This document shows, in pieces, positions 56,881 to 64,000 of a stretch of 64,000 nucleotides of DNA. Origin of the DNA: Tenebrionibacter intestinalis (GTDB taxonomy: Bacteria > Pseudomonadota > Gammaproteobacteria > Enterobacterales > Enterobacteriaceae). The notes below the pieces were generated by a model. It ran no database searches. It was given only the letters and a program-made list of their open reading frames with translations, and was not told the origin of the DNA. Position numbers and translations under genes: made by a program. The first letter of the stretch is position 1. Every line of letters begins with the position of its first letter. The stretch is taken from positions 1 through 64,000 of the forward strand of contig NZ_JAEPBH010000010.1 of the NCBI RefSeq assembly GCF_016632365.1. The letters run 5' to 3'.

Positions 56881-58822
56881 ACTCGCGCGCCAGCGCGTCT
56901 ATCGGATTCAGGCGCGAAGCATTGCGGGCCGGCAGCCAGCCAAACAAAACGCCTGTCAACGTTGAGCAAATAAACGCCGTCAACAGCGCCAGCGGAGAAA
57001 AGCCAATCGACCAGCCGGCTAAAAAAAGCTGTAACACAAACGCAATAAGTAAAGAAAGCGCAACGCCAATGGCGCCTCCCACCAGGCAAACCAGCACCGC
57101 TTCAATCAAAAACTGTTGCAGCACGTCGCTGGCTCTTGCGCCGACGGCCATGCGAATGCCAATCTCCCGCGTACGCTCCGTCACCGAGACCAGCATGATA
57201 TTCATCACACCGATGCCTCCCACCAGCAAAGAGATAACCGCCACCAGCGTCAGAAAAAGCTGTAACGTATGTGTGGTTCTTTCTACTGTTTTCAAGAGCT
57301 CGTCCATGTTGTAGGTAAAGAAATCGCGTTTCCCGTGGCGCAACTCCAACAGCCGGTTAAGCTGACGCTCGGCCTCCGCGCTTTCGTATCCCTCCTTCAC
57401 GCGAACGGTAATAGTGTTTAGCCAGCTTTGCCCGCTGATGCGACCGGCCACCGTGCTCCAGGGCAACCAGACGCGTAAAATCTTACTGCTGCCAAACATA
57501 GACTGTTTCTCACGCGTAACGCCCGTCACCGTCGCAGGCATATTGCCAACCAGCAGCACTTCGCCTATCACGTCAGGCTTATCGGGGAACAACTGGCGAC
57601 GCGTATTTTCATCAATGACCGCCACCTGGGCGCGCTTTTGCAACTGTTCTTCGTTGAAAGGTTTACCCTGGCTGAACGTCATGCCGTAAACATCAAAATA
57701 CTGGCCGCTAACGCCATTCACGCTGGCCGCAGCATCGCGGTTGCCGTAACGCAGACGCAAATTTTTAGAGATAGATGGCGTTGCCGAATGCACCCACGGC
57801 TGGCTGGCGATAGCGTTGAGATCGTCATGTTTCAACGCCTGTTGCGTGCTGGGATCGTCATCGCCAAAATCTTTGCCGGGGTAGATGTCGATGGTGTTCG
57901 TGCCGATAGAGCGTATATCCTGAAGCACCATTTGCTGCGCGGCGTCACCAACTATCACTATTGAGGCGACAGAAGCGATGCCGATAATAATGCCCAGCAT
58001 CGTCAACAGCGTGCGCATTTTATTCGCGGCCATCGCCAGCCAGGCCATCGTAAGCGCTTCACGAAAGCTGCTAAAAAGCTGGCGCCAGGAGCTGCTTTTT
58101 CCCGCCGCGCTTTCTGTCGCAACGCGCACGCCGCCGCCGCCCGGCGCAGGATTGCTGATAAGCTCCCCATCACGAATCTCAATAATTCGCCCGGCCTGCG
58201 CCGCCACGCCCGGATCGTGCGTAACGATAATGACGGTATGGCCGCGCTGGCAGAGATCTTTTAGCGTGGCCATCACCTCATTGCCGGAGTGCGTGTCCAG
58301 CGCGCCGGTAGGTTCATCGGCCAGAATGACCTCGCCGCCGTTCATCAGCGCACGCGCAATACTGACGCGCTGCTGCTGGCCGCCGGAAAGCTGAGAAGGG
58401 CGATAGTCGGTGCGATCCTGCAAACCAAGGCGTGTCAGCAACGCTCTGGCTCTCTTCTGCCGTTGCGCCAGCGGGATACCGGCATATACCGCCGGAACTT
58501 CCACATTCTGGCTGGCATTGAGGTGCGACAGCAAATGGTAGCGCTGGAAAATAAACCCGAAATGCTCACGCCGCAGCCGCGCTAACTTATCCTGATCAAG
58601 CCGGGCTACATCGACGCCCGCCACGCGATAGCTGCCGCTGGTAGGCTTGTCCAGACAGCCGATAATATTCATGAGCGTTGATTTGCCGGAACCGGAGGTA
58701 CCGATAATCGCGACCATCTCTCCCGCTTCCACGCGCAGCGAAATGCCCTTAAGCACCTCAACCTCGCTGTCGCCGGAAGGATAACTGCGCCGGATATTCT
58801 CCAGCTCAATCAGCGCACTCAT
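56879..58822 (-). CDS. macB: Macrolide/enterotoxin ABC exporter MacB
   Basis: A 647-residue inner-membrane component (E. coli 648) of the MacAB-TolC pump. It drives export by ATP-powered mechanotransmission. The N-terminal ATPase has Walker [15 protein letters not shown] (about 38-51), signature [15 protein letters not shown] and Walker [13 protein letters not shown] first membrane helix (about 275-300), a large periplasmic domain (about 300-520) and three C-terminal helices follow. It overlaps macA by four bases (ATGA). Confidence 0.96.
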   Translation of the reverse strand: MSALIELENIRRSYPSGDSEVEVLKGISLRVEAGEMVAIIGTSGSGKSTLMNIIGCLDKPTSGSYRVAGVDVARLDQDKLARLRREHFGFIFQRYHLLSHLNASQNVEVPAVYAGIPLAQRQKRARALLTRLGLQDRTDYRPSQLSGGQQQRVSIARALMNGGEVILADEPTGALDTHSGNEVMATLKDLCQRGHTVIIVTHDPGVAAQAGRIIEIRDGELISNPAPGGGGVRVATESAAGKSSSWRQLFSSFREALTMAWLAMAANKMRTLLTMLGIIIGIASVASIVIVGDAAQQMVLQDIRSIGTNTIDIYPGKDFGDDDPSTQQALKHDDLNAIASQPWVHSATPSISKNLRLRYGNRDAAASVNGVSGQYFDVYGMTFSQGKPFNEEQLQKRAQVAVIDENTRRQLFPDKPDVIGEVLLVGNMPATVTGVTREKQSMFGSSKILRVWLPWSTVAGRISGQSWLNTITVRVKEGYESAEAERQLNRLLELRHGKRDFFTYNMDELLKTVERTTHTLQLFLTLVAVISLLVGGIGVMNIMLVSVTERTREIGIRMAVGARASDVLQQFLIEAVLVCLVGGAIGVALSLLIAFVLQLFLAGWSIGFSPLALLTAFICSTLTGVLFGWLPARNASRLNPIDALARE

Positions 58823-59928
58823 CGAGCGTTCTCCGGCAAACGCTGACCAATTACCACCTCATCGCCCTGCGCCAGTCCCTTCACCACTTCAACCTGCGTA
58901 TCGTTGCGCATGCCGATCACCACCTCTCGCTCATGGGTTTCGCCATTGCGCAGCACCGTCACTTTATAGCGTCGATCGCCTGTGGCGTCGCCCAGCGCGC
59001 TCAGCGGAATCGTAAGGATATCCTGCTTACCGCCAAGCTGGATATTGACCTGCGCCGTCATATCGAGACGAAGAATGCCTTTTGGGTTAGGCACTTCAAA
59101 GCGCGCATTATAAAAAATGGCGTCGTTGACTTTTTCCGGCGTCGGCAGGATATCTTTTAGCGTGCCTTCATAACGCGTTGACGGATCGCCAAGCACGGTA
59201 AACCAGGCCCGAAGGCCGGGATGCAGATGAATAACGTCCGCTTCGGATACCTGCGCTTTTACCAGCATCGTGCTCATATCAGCCAGGGTCAGAATGTTCG
59301 GCGCCTGCTGCGCGGCGATAACCGTCTGCCCCTGACGGGTCGTGATCTCAGTGACTTCACCGGCCATAGGCGCCACAATACGCGTGTACTCAAGATTAGT
59401 TTTAGCCGTATCCAGCGAGGCCTGATTACGTTTTATTTGTGCATCAATCGTCCCAAGCTGGGCGCTTTTTACCGCAAGCTCGGTCGCCGCGCTATCGAGT
59501 TCCTGACGCGACACCGCCATTTTCTTCGCCAACGCCTGCTGTCGGCCAAGCGTAACTTTCGCCAGCCTCATTTCCGCCTGCGCCTGCTGGCGCTGGGCGT
59601 TAAGTTCCATCAGTGTCGCTTCCACTTCTCTGATCTGGTTTTGCGCCTGTTCCGGGTCGATAACCCCCAGCAACTGACCTTTTTTCACCCGATCGCCGAT
59701 TTCCACCGACAGCGTTTTTAACTGTCCGCTCACCTGCGCCCCAACGTCAACCTTACTTAATGCGTCAAGCTTACCGGTAGCAAGTACGCTCTGGCTCAGT
59801 TCTCCCTTACGCACAATCAGCGTCTGATACTGCGGCTTCGGCGCGTTTAACTTTTTCCAGCCCCACAGCGCCAGAATAAGCCCCGCCGCCAGCAGCAGCC
59901 AGTAGAACTTTTTCATTCTGAATTTCAT
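58819..59928 (-). CDS. macA: MacAB-TolC membrane fusion protein MacA
   Basis: A 369-residue periplasmic adaptor anchored by an N-terminal helix ([17 protein letters not shown]). The hairpin, lipoyl and beta-barrel domains follow; [20 protein letters not shown] and [18 protein letters not shown] are the two lipoyl halves, around a coiled-coil hairpin (about 95-190). I prefer the ATG at 59928 because GGAAGG lies 6 bp upstream; the ATG at 59934 directly abuts that sequence. In E. coli ybjX sits upstream of macA; here the gene upstream is ybjD. Confidence 0.93.
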   Translation of the reverse strand: MKFRMKKFYWLLLAAGLILALWGWKKLNAPKPQYQTLIVRKGELSQSVLATGKLDALSKVDVGAQVSGQLKTLSVEIGDRVKKGQLLGVIDPEQAQNQIREVEATLMELNAQRQQAQAEMRLAKVTLGRQQALAKKMAVSRQELDSAATELAVKSAQLGTIDAQIKRNQASLDTAKTNLEYTRIVAPMAGEVTEITTRQGQTVIAAQQAPNILTLADMSTMLVKAQVSEADVIHLHPGLRAWFTVLGDPSTRYEGTLKDILPTPEKVNDAIFYNARFEVPNPKGILRLDMTAQVNIQLGGKQDILTIPLSALGDATGDRRYKVTVLRNGETHEREVVIGMRNDTQVEVVKGLAQGDEVVIGQRLPENAR

Positions 59929-60104
59929 TCGCATCCTTCCTGATGAACCCTTTTACCCTTGATTCAGCGTCGTAAAATTAAAATCGTTCGTGAAGAAACT
60001 GTTTATGTTATGCATCAGTCGCCATAGCGCCGTTTTTCTTCAGGCGCCGCAAGTTTAAGCCGCACGCGCGGGGGATACCAGCGTGAAAGCGGTTTTAACG
60101 TAAA

Positions 60105-60124
60105 GAGGCCCGGTAACGGGCCTC
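60105..60124 (-). terminator. ybjD terminator hairpin
   Basis: The perfect 8-bp stem GAGGCCCG/CGGGCCTC with a GTAA loop, 63 bp after the ybjD stop. On the minus strand it is followed by TTTACGTTAAAA, a weak T-run. Confidence 0.65.
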
Positions 60125-60125
60125 A

Positions 60126-60148
60126 CAGATTGTTGACAAAGAAGGAGA
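60126..60148. repeat. Solo end of the MITE-like terminator-associated repeat
   Basis: CAGATTGTTGACAAAGAAGG, then AGAAGG. This keeps the terminal repeat plus the first arm of hairpin 1 and then diverges. As at the other sites, it touches a terminator hairpin on the gene-proximal side. Confidence 0.65.
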
Positions 60149-60186
60149 AGGCATTACGGGCGCCTGCCCGATGCGTTAAAAAGCGG

Positions 60187-61845
60187 CTAATCAGCGCGCC
60201 CGCGCGCCAGCCAGACCACGCGTGAGAACATTTTACGCATCAGCGGCGGCACCGCCTCAACCCCTCGCCGTTCCGCCTCCATCGCCACCTCCAGCGCCAG
60301 ATCCGGCTTTGATGAACGATGAATAGCCTTAGTAATCACCCGACGCATGTTCATTGCCACCCCTTGCGGAATTTGCGCCACGCGGTGGTAGACGTTATCG
60401 AACCCCTGACGATACATGAAATGTTCCATGTCCAGCGCAGGCAACAGCGTCAGGCGCTCGCGCTCCTGCGCGCTGTTTTGTTCAAGCAGGCCACGCACGG
60501 TAGCCGCATATTTTTTTCCGGCCTCGTCGCCGTCTGCCAGCACGTGCCATTCGATTCCCATACGCCGGGCAAATTTAATCAGCGGCCTTAACCCACACTG
60601 GGCAAACTCAATCACCTTTACCCCTTCTGCATCGAAGCGGTAACCGCACTGGCGCGCCAGCTCGTTCATGACCCACACCTCCGTCTCCCCCTCCACCAGC
60701 AGCCAGCAGCGGGCGAAAAGCGAGGACGGGCGGTTAAAGCGAATATGAAAGGCGATACGGCGGCTGTCTTCCGCATTCATTCCCCCCGGCCCCAGCCGCC
60801 AGGCGGCTACGCGCCCGGATTCACGCACTAACCTGCACACCTGCTCTATCGGCGTCAGCGACAGCAGTTCGCCGGAGTTGGTCGTCACCACTTTTTGCAA
60901 CGGCAGCAGGTTTAGCAAATGCCAGGCCACAGAGAGCATAATCGGATGCAGCCGCGTTTCCGGATCTTCCACCAGCACCAGGGGACGAGCGCCGCGATCG
61001 AGCCTGACGCTGCCTTTGGCCTGTAGCAGCATGGAAAACATTCCCAGTAAAATCATGCGATGCGCTCGCCCGTTCGGCTTGTCTATCATGCGGTTGATAT
61101 CGTCAAGGTAGCGCCAGCCGCGCCGCTCGTCATGAGAACGTTTGCGCTGCTGGCGCGGTATATGCGGGTTGACGCCCTGCTCAATAAAATAGTGCTCCAG
61201 TAGTTGCGCCATAGCCGACAATCCCTGCCGCAGTTGAGCGTCGCTTAACTGCTGCGGCCTTGCAGCCAGTTGGCGCGCCAGCCGCGCCAACTCACGCTCG
61301 TTGACGCCGTCGCCTGCGCCGCCCGGTATCGACCCGCCGCGTACGCGCCGCGTAAAACGCGCGTCGCGCAAACGCAGCACCGGATTAAGCCGCACAATAT
61401 GGCGCGCGATGCGATCGATGTCTTTTAGCGCCAGCGCCTCGCCGCGCTCGTCAAGAAAACTGCGCAGCGTCATCACTTCGCCGCAATCGCCAAGCTCGCC
61501 TTCCAGCCGATAATAAATACGCTGGTAGCCATCTTCACAGGCATTCCAGACCTCGCTTAGCCCGCGATAGCGGCGCCTGCGCATCTGGCCGGGTGTGGTT
61601 TCGCGAAACGTCAGGATAATATGCAAATGGCGCTCACGGTTTTCCTGCTCCCCCTGAGGAAAATAGAAATCATCGCCATCAAAAGCATACAGCGTATCCC
61701 GCGGCGCAAGTAGCAGCGTCAGGGCATCCAGCAGGCTCGATTTTCCCCAGGCGTTTTCGCCAATCAGTACGGTATTTTGCTCAAGCAGCAAAGACAAACG
61801 ATAAATACCGCGAAACCCTGCAACTTCAACGCGCTCAAGAAACAT
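60187..61845 (-). CDS. ybjD: OLD-family ATPase/TOPRIM nuclease-like protein YbjD
   Basis: A 552-residue protein, the same length as E. coli YbjD, of unassigned cellular function. The N-terminal ABC-type ATPase has Walker A IGENAWGKSSLLDAL (about 28-42), a later signature-like region and VLVEDPETRLHP as Walker B. The C-terminal TOPRIM domain has LLVEGETEVWVMNELA with the catalytic glutamate, then HVLADGDEAGKKYA. This is the class 2 OLD architecture. Some OLD relatives act in phage defence (for example with GajB-type partners), but there is no helicase or other defence gene next to it here. It is a core gene with its own promoter. Confidence 0.9.
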   Translation of the reverse strand: MFLERVEVAGFRGIYRLSLLLEQNTVLIGENAWGKSSLLDALTLLLAPRDTLYAFDGDDFYFPQGEQENRERHLHIILTFRETTPGQMRRRRYRGLSEVWNACEDGYQRIYYRLEGELGDCGEVMTLRSFLDERGEALALKDIDRIARHIVRLNPVLRLRDARFTRRVRGGSIPGGAGDGVNERELARLARQLAARPQQLSDAQLRQGLSAMAQLLEHYFIEQGVNPHIPRQQRKRSHDERRGWRYLDDINRMIDKPNGRAHRMILLGMFSMLLQAKGSVRLDRGARPLVLVEDPETRLHPIMLSVAWHLLNLLPLQKVVTTNSGELLSLTPIEQVCRLVRESGRVAAWRLGPGGMNAEDSRRIAFHIRFNRPSSLFARCWLLVEGETEVWVMNELARQCGYRFDAEGVKVIEFAQCGLRPLIKFARRMGIEWHVLADGDEAGKKYAATVRGLLEQNSAQERERLTLLPALDMEHFMYRQGFDNVYHRVAQIPQGVAMNMRRVITKAIHRSSKPDLALEVAMEAERRGVEAVPPLMRKMFSRVVWLARGRAD

Positions 61846-62280
61846 GAACTCCCCCTGTCGCCTGTTATTTTTTATCCGCCTTTTATTACATATAACGCAA
61901 AATATAGCGAACCCCTGCTCGTGAGAATATTCACGTGTCCGATATGTCTAATGGATTAAAAAGATCCTCCCATTCATGCTAAGGAGATATCCGGGAGAAA
62001 CAATATCGCATCCGAAAAACAAAATTAATCACCGGCGGATATTTCCCATTTGCAGGCGGCATCGCTATTTTCAGACGGTTAATATTTGCGAAAGCGCGTC
62101 ATGCACATTGCTTTAAAACAAACAAGTGGAATATATTACGCAGGCCGGGGCGGAGCTGCGTTTTAAACTATGGATAACATTCGCCTGCGCCCCAACGGCG
62201 AAGGTAAGCAATGACCGGGATAGTGTTGCTTCACTTATCCTGCCTCGGACATTGTCTCATTATTTATACAGAGGTAGTTT
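61846..62280. other. ybjD-aqpZ divergent region
   Basis: A 435-bp AT-rich region that must hold both divergent promoters. No convincing gene or repeat is seen. GAGGTAG precedes aqpZ. Confidence 0.5.
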
Positions 62281-62976
62281 ATGTTCAGAAAATTAGCAGC
62301 CGAATTCTTTGGAACCTTTTGGCTGGTATTCGGTGGCTGTGGCAGCGCGGTGCTTGCAGCCGCTTATCCGCAATTAGGCATTGGCTTTGCGGGTGTTGCG
62401 CTGGCGTTTGGCTTAACCGTCCTGACAATGGCTTATGCCGTAGGCCATATTTCCGGCGGTCATTTTAATCCGGCGGTTACGCTCGGTTTATGGGCCGGCG
62501 GTCGTTTCGCAGCGAAAGACGTTATCGGCTATATCGTCGCTCAGGTAATAGGCGGTATCGCCGCAGCGGCCGTTTTGTACGTGATTGCCAGCGGCAAAGC
62601 CGGCTTTGACGTCGCAGCAAGCGGTTTCGCCTCTAACGGCTTTGGCGAACATTCACCGGATAATTACTCCATGTTGTCCGCCATCGTGATCGAAATTGTT
62701 CTGACCTGTGGCTTCCTGATGGTTATCCTGGGCTCTACCGATAAGTTCGCGCCGGCAGGCTTCGCGCCAATCGCTATCGGCCTGGCGCTGACGCTTATCC
62801 ACCTTATCAGCATTCCGGTCACCAATACGTCCGTTAACCCGGCACGCAGCACCGCTGTTGCTATTTTCCAGGGCGGCTGGGCGTTACAGCAACTGTGGCT
62901 GTTCTGGGTGATGCCTATCGTTGGCGGTATCCTGGGCGGCTTTATCTATCGCAATCTGCTGGAAAAACGCAGCTAA
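62281..62976 (+). CDS. aqpZ: Aquaporin Z
   Basis: A 231-residue water channel, the E. coli length, with six membrane helices and two half-helices. The two NPA boxes are in [13 protein letters not shown] (about 61-73) and [12 protein letters not shown] (about 184-195). The selectivity filter of a water-specific channel is expected from F43 and the residues around the second box (Thr and Arg in NTSVNPAR). The hydrophobic body ends in RNLLEKRS. It is followed by a hairpin and lysO on the same strand. Confidence 0.96.
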   Translation: MFRKLAAEFFGTFWLVFGGCGSAVLAAAYPQLGIGFAGVALAFGLTVLTMAYAVGHISGGHFNPAVTLGLWAGGRFAAKDVIGYIVAQVIGGIAAAAVLYVIASGKAGFDVAASGFASNGFGEHSPDNYSMLSAIVIEIVLTCGFLMVILGSTDKFAPAGFAPIAIGLALTLIHLISIPVTNTSVNPARSTAVAIFQGGWALQQLWLFWVMPIVGGILGGFIYRNLLEKRS

Positions 62977-62983
62977 GTTTGCC

Positions 62984-63009
62984 GCAGGGGCAGCGCCGCT
63001 GGCCCCTGC
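62984..63009 (+). terminator. aqpZ terminator-like hairpin
   Basis: The stem GCAGGGGC/GCCCCTGC with a 10-nt loop that itself contains AGC/GCT, 8 bp after the aqpZ stop. It is followed by TCCTTTCCCC, a poor T-run, so some read-through to lysO is possible. Confidence 0.55.
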
Positions 63010-63017
63010 TCCTTTCC

Positions 63018-63050
63018 CCTGAATGAGTCAACTTTACTCATTTCATCAGG
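63018..63050 (+). promoter_or_regulatory. Imperfect palindrome in the lysO leader
   Basis: CCTGAATGAGT and ACTCATTTCATCAGG are inverted around CAACTTT with a small bulge. It could be an operator or an RNA hairpin. E. coli lysO is repressed by ArgR, and the two halves resemble ARG-box halves (TGAAT), but the spacing does not fit the consensus. Confidence 0.4.
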
Positions 63051-63100
63051 TTGTGTAGTGTCTGTGCCTCTTATTATTTTCTGCAAGGAACAGCCGTGCC

Positions 63101-63997
63101 ATGTTGTCCGGTTTGCTAATTATTCTTATTCCGCTGTTTATTGGTTACCTTATCCCGCTGCGTCAAACGTCAACAATAACGTTCATCAACCGCATGCTAA
63201 GCTGGATTGTGTACGCCATCCTTTTTTTCATGGGCATCAGCCTGGCTTTCCTTGAGAACCTCAACAGCAATCTGCTGGCCATCCTGCGCTATTCCACCGT
63301 CAGCATTATCGTCATTATGGCGTTTAATACCGCAGGCCTGCTGCTGCTGGAACGCGCCTCGCCGTGGCGGCACCCGCACCGCCAGGAAAAACTCCCTTCA
63401 CGTATAGCTATGGCGCTGGAGTCGCTGAAACTGTGCGGCGTTGTGCTGGCCGGGTTTGCGCTCGGACTAAGCGGTATGGCATGGCTACGCCACGCCACCG
63501 CCGCCAGTGAATATACGCTGATTTTTTTGCTGTTCCTGATAGGCATTCAATTACGCAGCAGCGGCATGACCGTGCGTCAGATCCTGCTTAACCGCCGCGG
63601 TACGCAAATCGCGCTGGTTGTGGTGGCGACCTCGCTACTGGCGGGCGCGGTTAACGCCGTGCTGCTTGGCCTGCCGCTGAAAACCGGGCTGGCAATGGCA
63701 TCCGGCTATGGCTGGTACTCTCTTTCCGGAATACTGATGACAGAGTCTTACGGGCCGGTAATCGGTAGCGCTACCTTTTTTAACGATCTACTGCGCGAGT
63801 TGCTGGCGATAATGCTGATTCCCTCCCTTGCCCAGCGCAGTCGCTGCGCCGCGCTGGGGCTGTGCGGCGCCACGTCAATGGATTTTACTCTGCCTGTATT
63901 GCAACGCAGCGGCGGCGTGGATATGGTTCCTCCCGCTATTGTGCATGGTTTTTTGCTAAGCCTGGTCGTGCCTTTACTGATGGCGCTGTTCGCGTAA
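63101..63997 (+). CDS. lysO: Lysine exporter LysO
   Basis: A 298-residue inner-membrane protein (YbjE in E. coli, 299) that exports L-lysine and toxic analogues such as thialysine. It consists of about eight hydrophobic helices. Conserved motifs include LLIILIPLFIGYLIPLR, IAMALESLKLCGVV, GYGWYSLSGILMTESYGPVIG and LGLCGATSMDFTLPVLQR. AAGGA lies 14 bp before the ATG. The complete gene fits just inside the window end. Confidence 0.94.
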   Translation: MLSGLLIILIPLFIGYLIPLRQTSTITFINRMLSWIVYAILFFMGISLAFLENLNSNLLAILRYSTVSIIVIMAFNTAGLLLLERASPWRHPHRQEKLPSRIAMALESLKLCGVVLAGFALGLSGMAWLRHATAASEYTLIFLLFLIGIQLRSSGMTVRQILLNRRGTQIALVVVATSLLAGAVNAVLLGLPLKTGLAMASGYGWYSLSGILMTESYGPVIGSATFFNDLLRELLAIMLIPSLAQRSRCAALGLCGATSMDFTLPVLQRSGGVDMVPPAIVHGFLLSLVVPLLMALFA

Positions 63998-64000
63998 GAA

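Noticed and set aside
60187-61845. YbjD as part of a phage-defence system
   Set aside because: OLD-family nucleases occur in defence systems, but here the gene is in its ancestral core position with no helicase or other partner, phage gene or mobility gene nearby.

Overview
This is a core chromosomal segment of an enterobacterium (order Enterobacterales). Almost every gene has a close E. coli counterpart, in the same order as the 20-21 min region of E. coli K-12 but read in reverse. The coding DNA is GC-rich. The sequence alone does not separate Enterobacteriaceae from Erwiniaceae genera. All homology statements rest on remembered family and E. coli sequences; no search was run.

Layout: the window opens inside an IS3-family element lying just upstream of the porin gene. 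Then come ompF and aspC (+); gloC, mepK, ldtD and the mukF-mukE-mukB condensin operon with cmoM (-); elyC (+); ycbJ, kdsB, ycaR, a ycaQ remnant, lpxK, msbA, comEC, ihfB, rpsA, cmk, aroA, serC and a ycaP remnant (-); ycaO, focA, pflB, pflA (+); ycaD, serS, rarA, lolA, ftsK, lrp (-); trxB, cydD, cydC, aat, infA (+); clpA and clpS (-); cspD (+); macB, macA and the OLD-family gene ybjD (-); and finally aqpZ and lysO (+).

The genes form familiar modules: chromosome organisation and segregation (MukBEF, FtsK, IhfB, RarA), envelope building (LdtD, MepK, ElyC, KdsB, LpxK, MsbA, LolA), anaerobic pyruvate and formate metabolism (FocA, PflB, PflA), translation (S1, SerRS, IF-1), the N-degron pathway (Aat, ClpS, ClpA), and cytochrome bd assembly (CydDC). 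Conserved regulatory sites include the MicF-pairing ompF leader, an FNR box before focA and a LexA box before ftsK.

No new multi-gene system is visible. The less ordinary content is intergenic. A 140-bp MITE-like element made of three perfect hairpins bounded by inverted repeats occurs in two full copies and three degraded or solo-end copies. Every copy sits directly on the gene-proximal side of the rho-independent terminator of a minus-strand gene. Two genes, ycaQ and ycaP, survive only as frameshifted, deleted remnants. The tRNA gene serW, expected between infA and clpA, is absent, and several other E. coli neighbours (ycaL, ybjX, dmsABC, ycaC) are also missing. Two long gaps, 36.2-37.1 kb and 38.25-38.76 kb, contain nothing I recognise.
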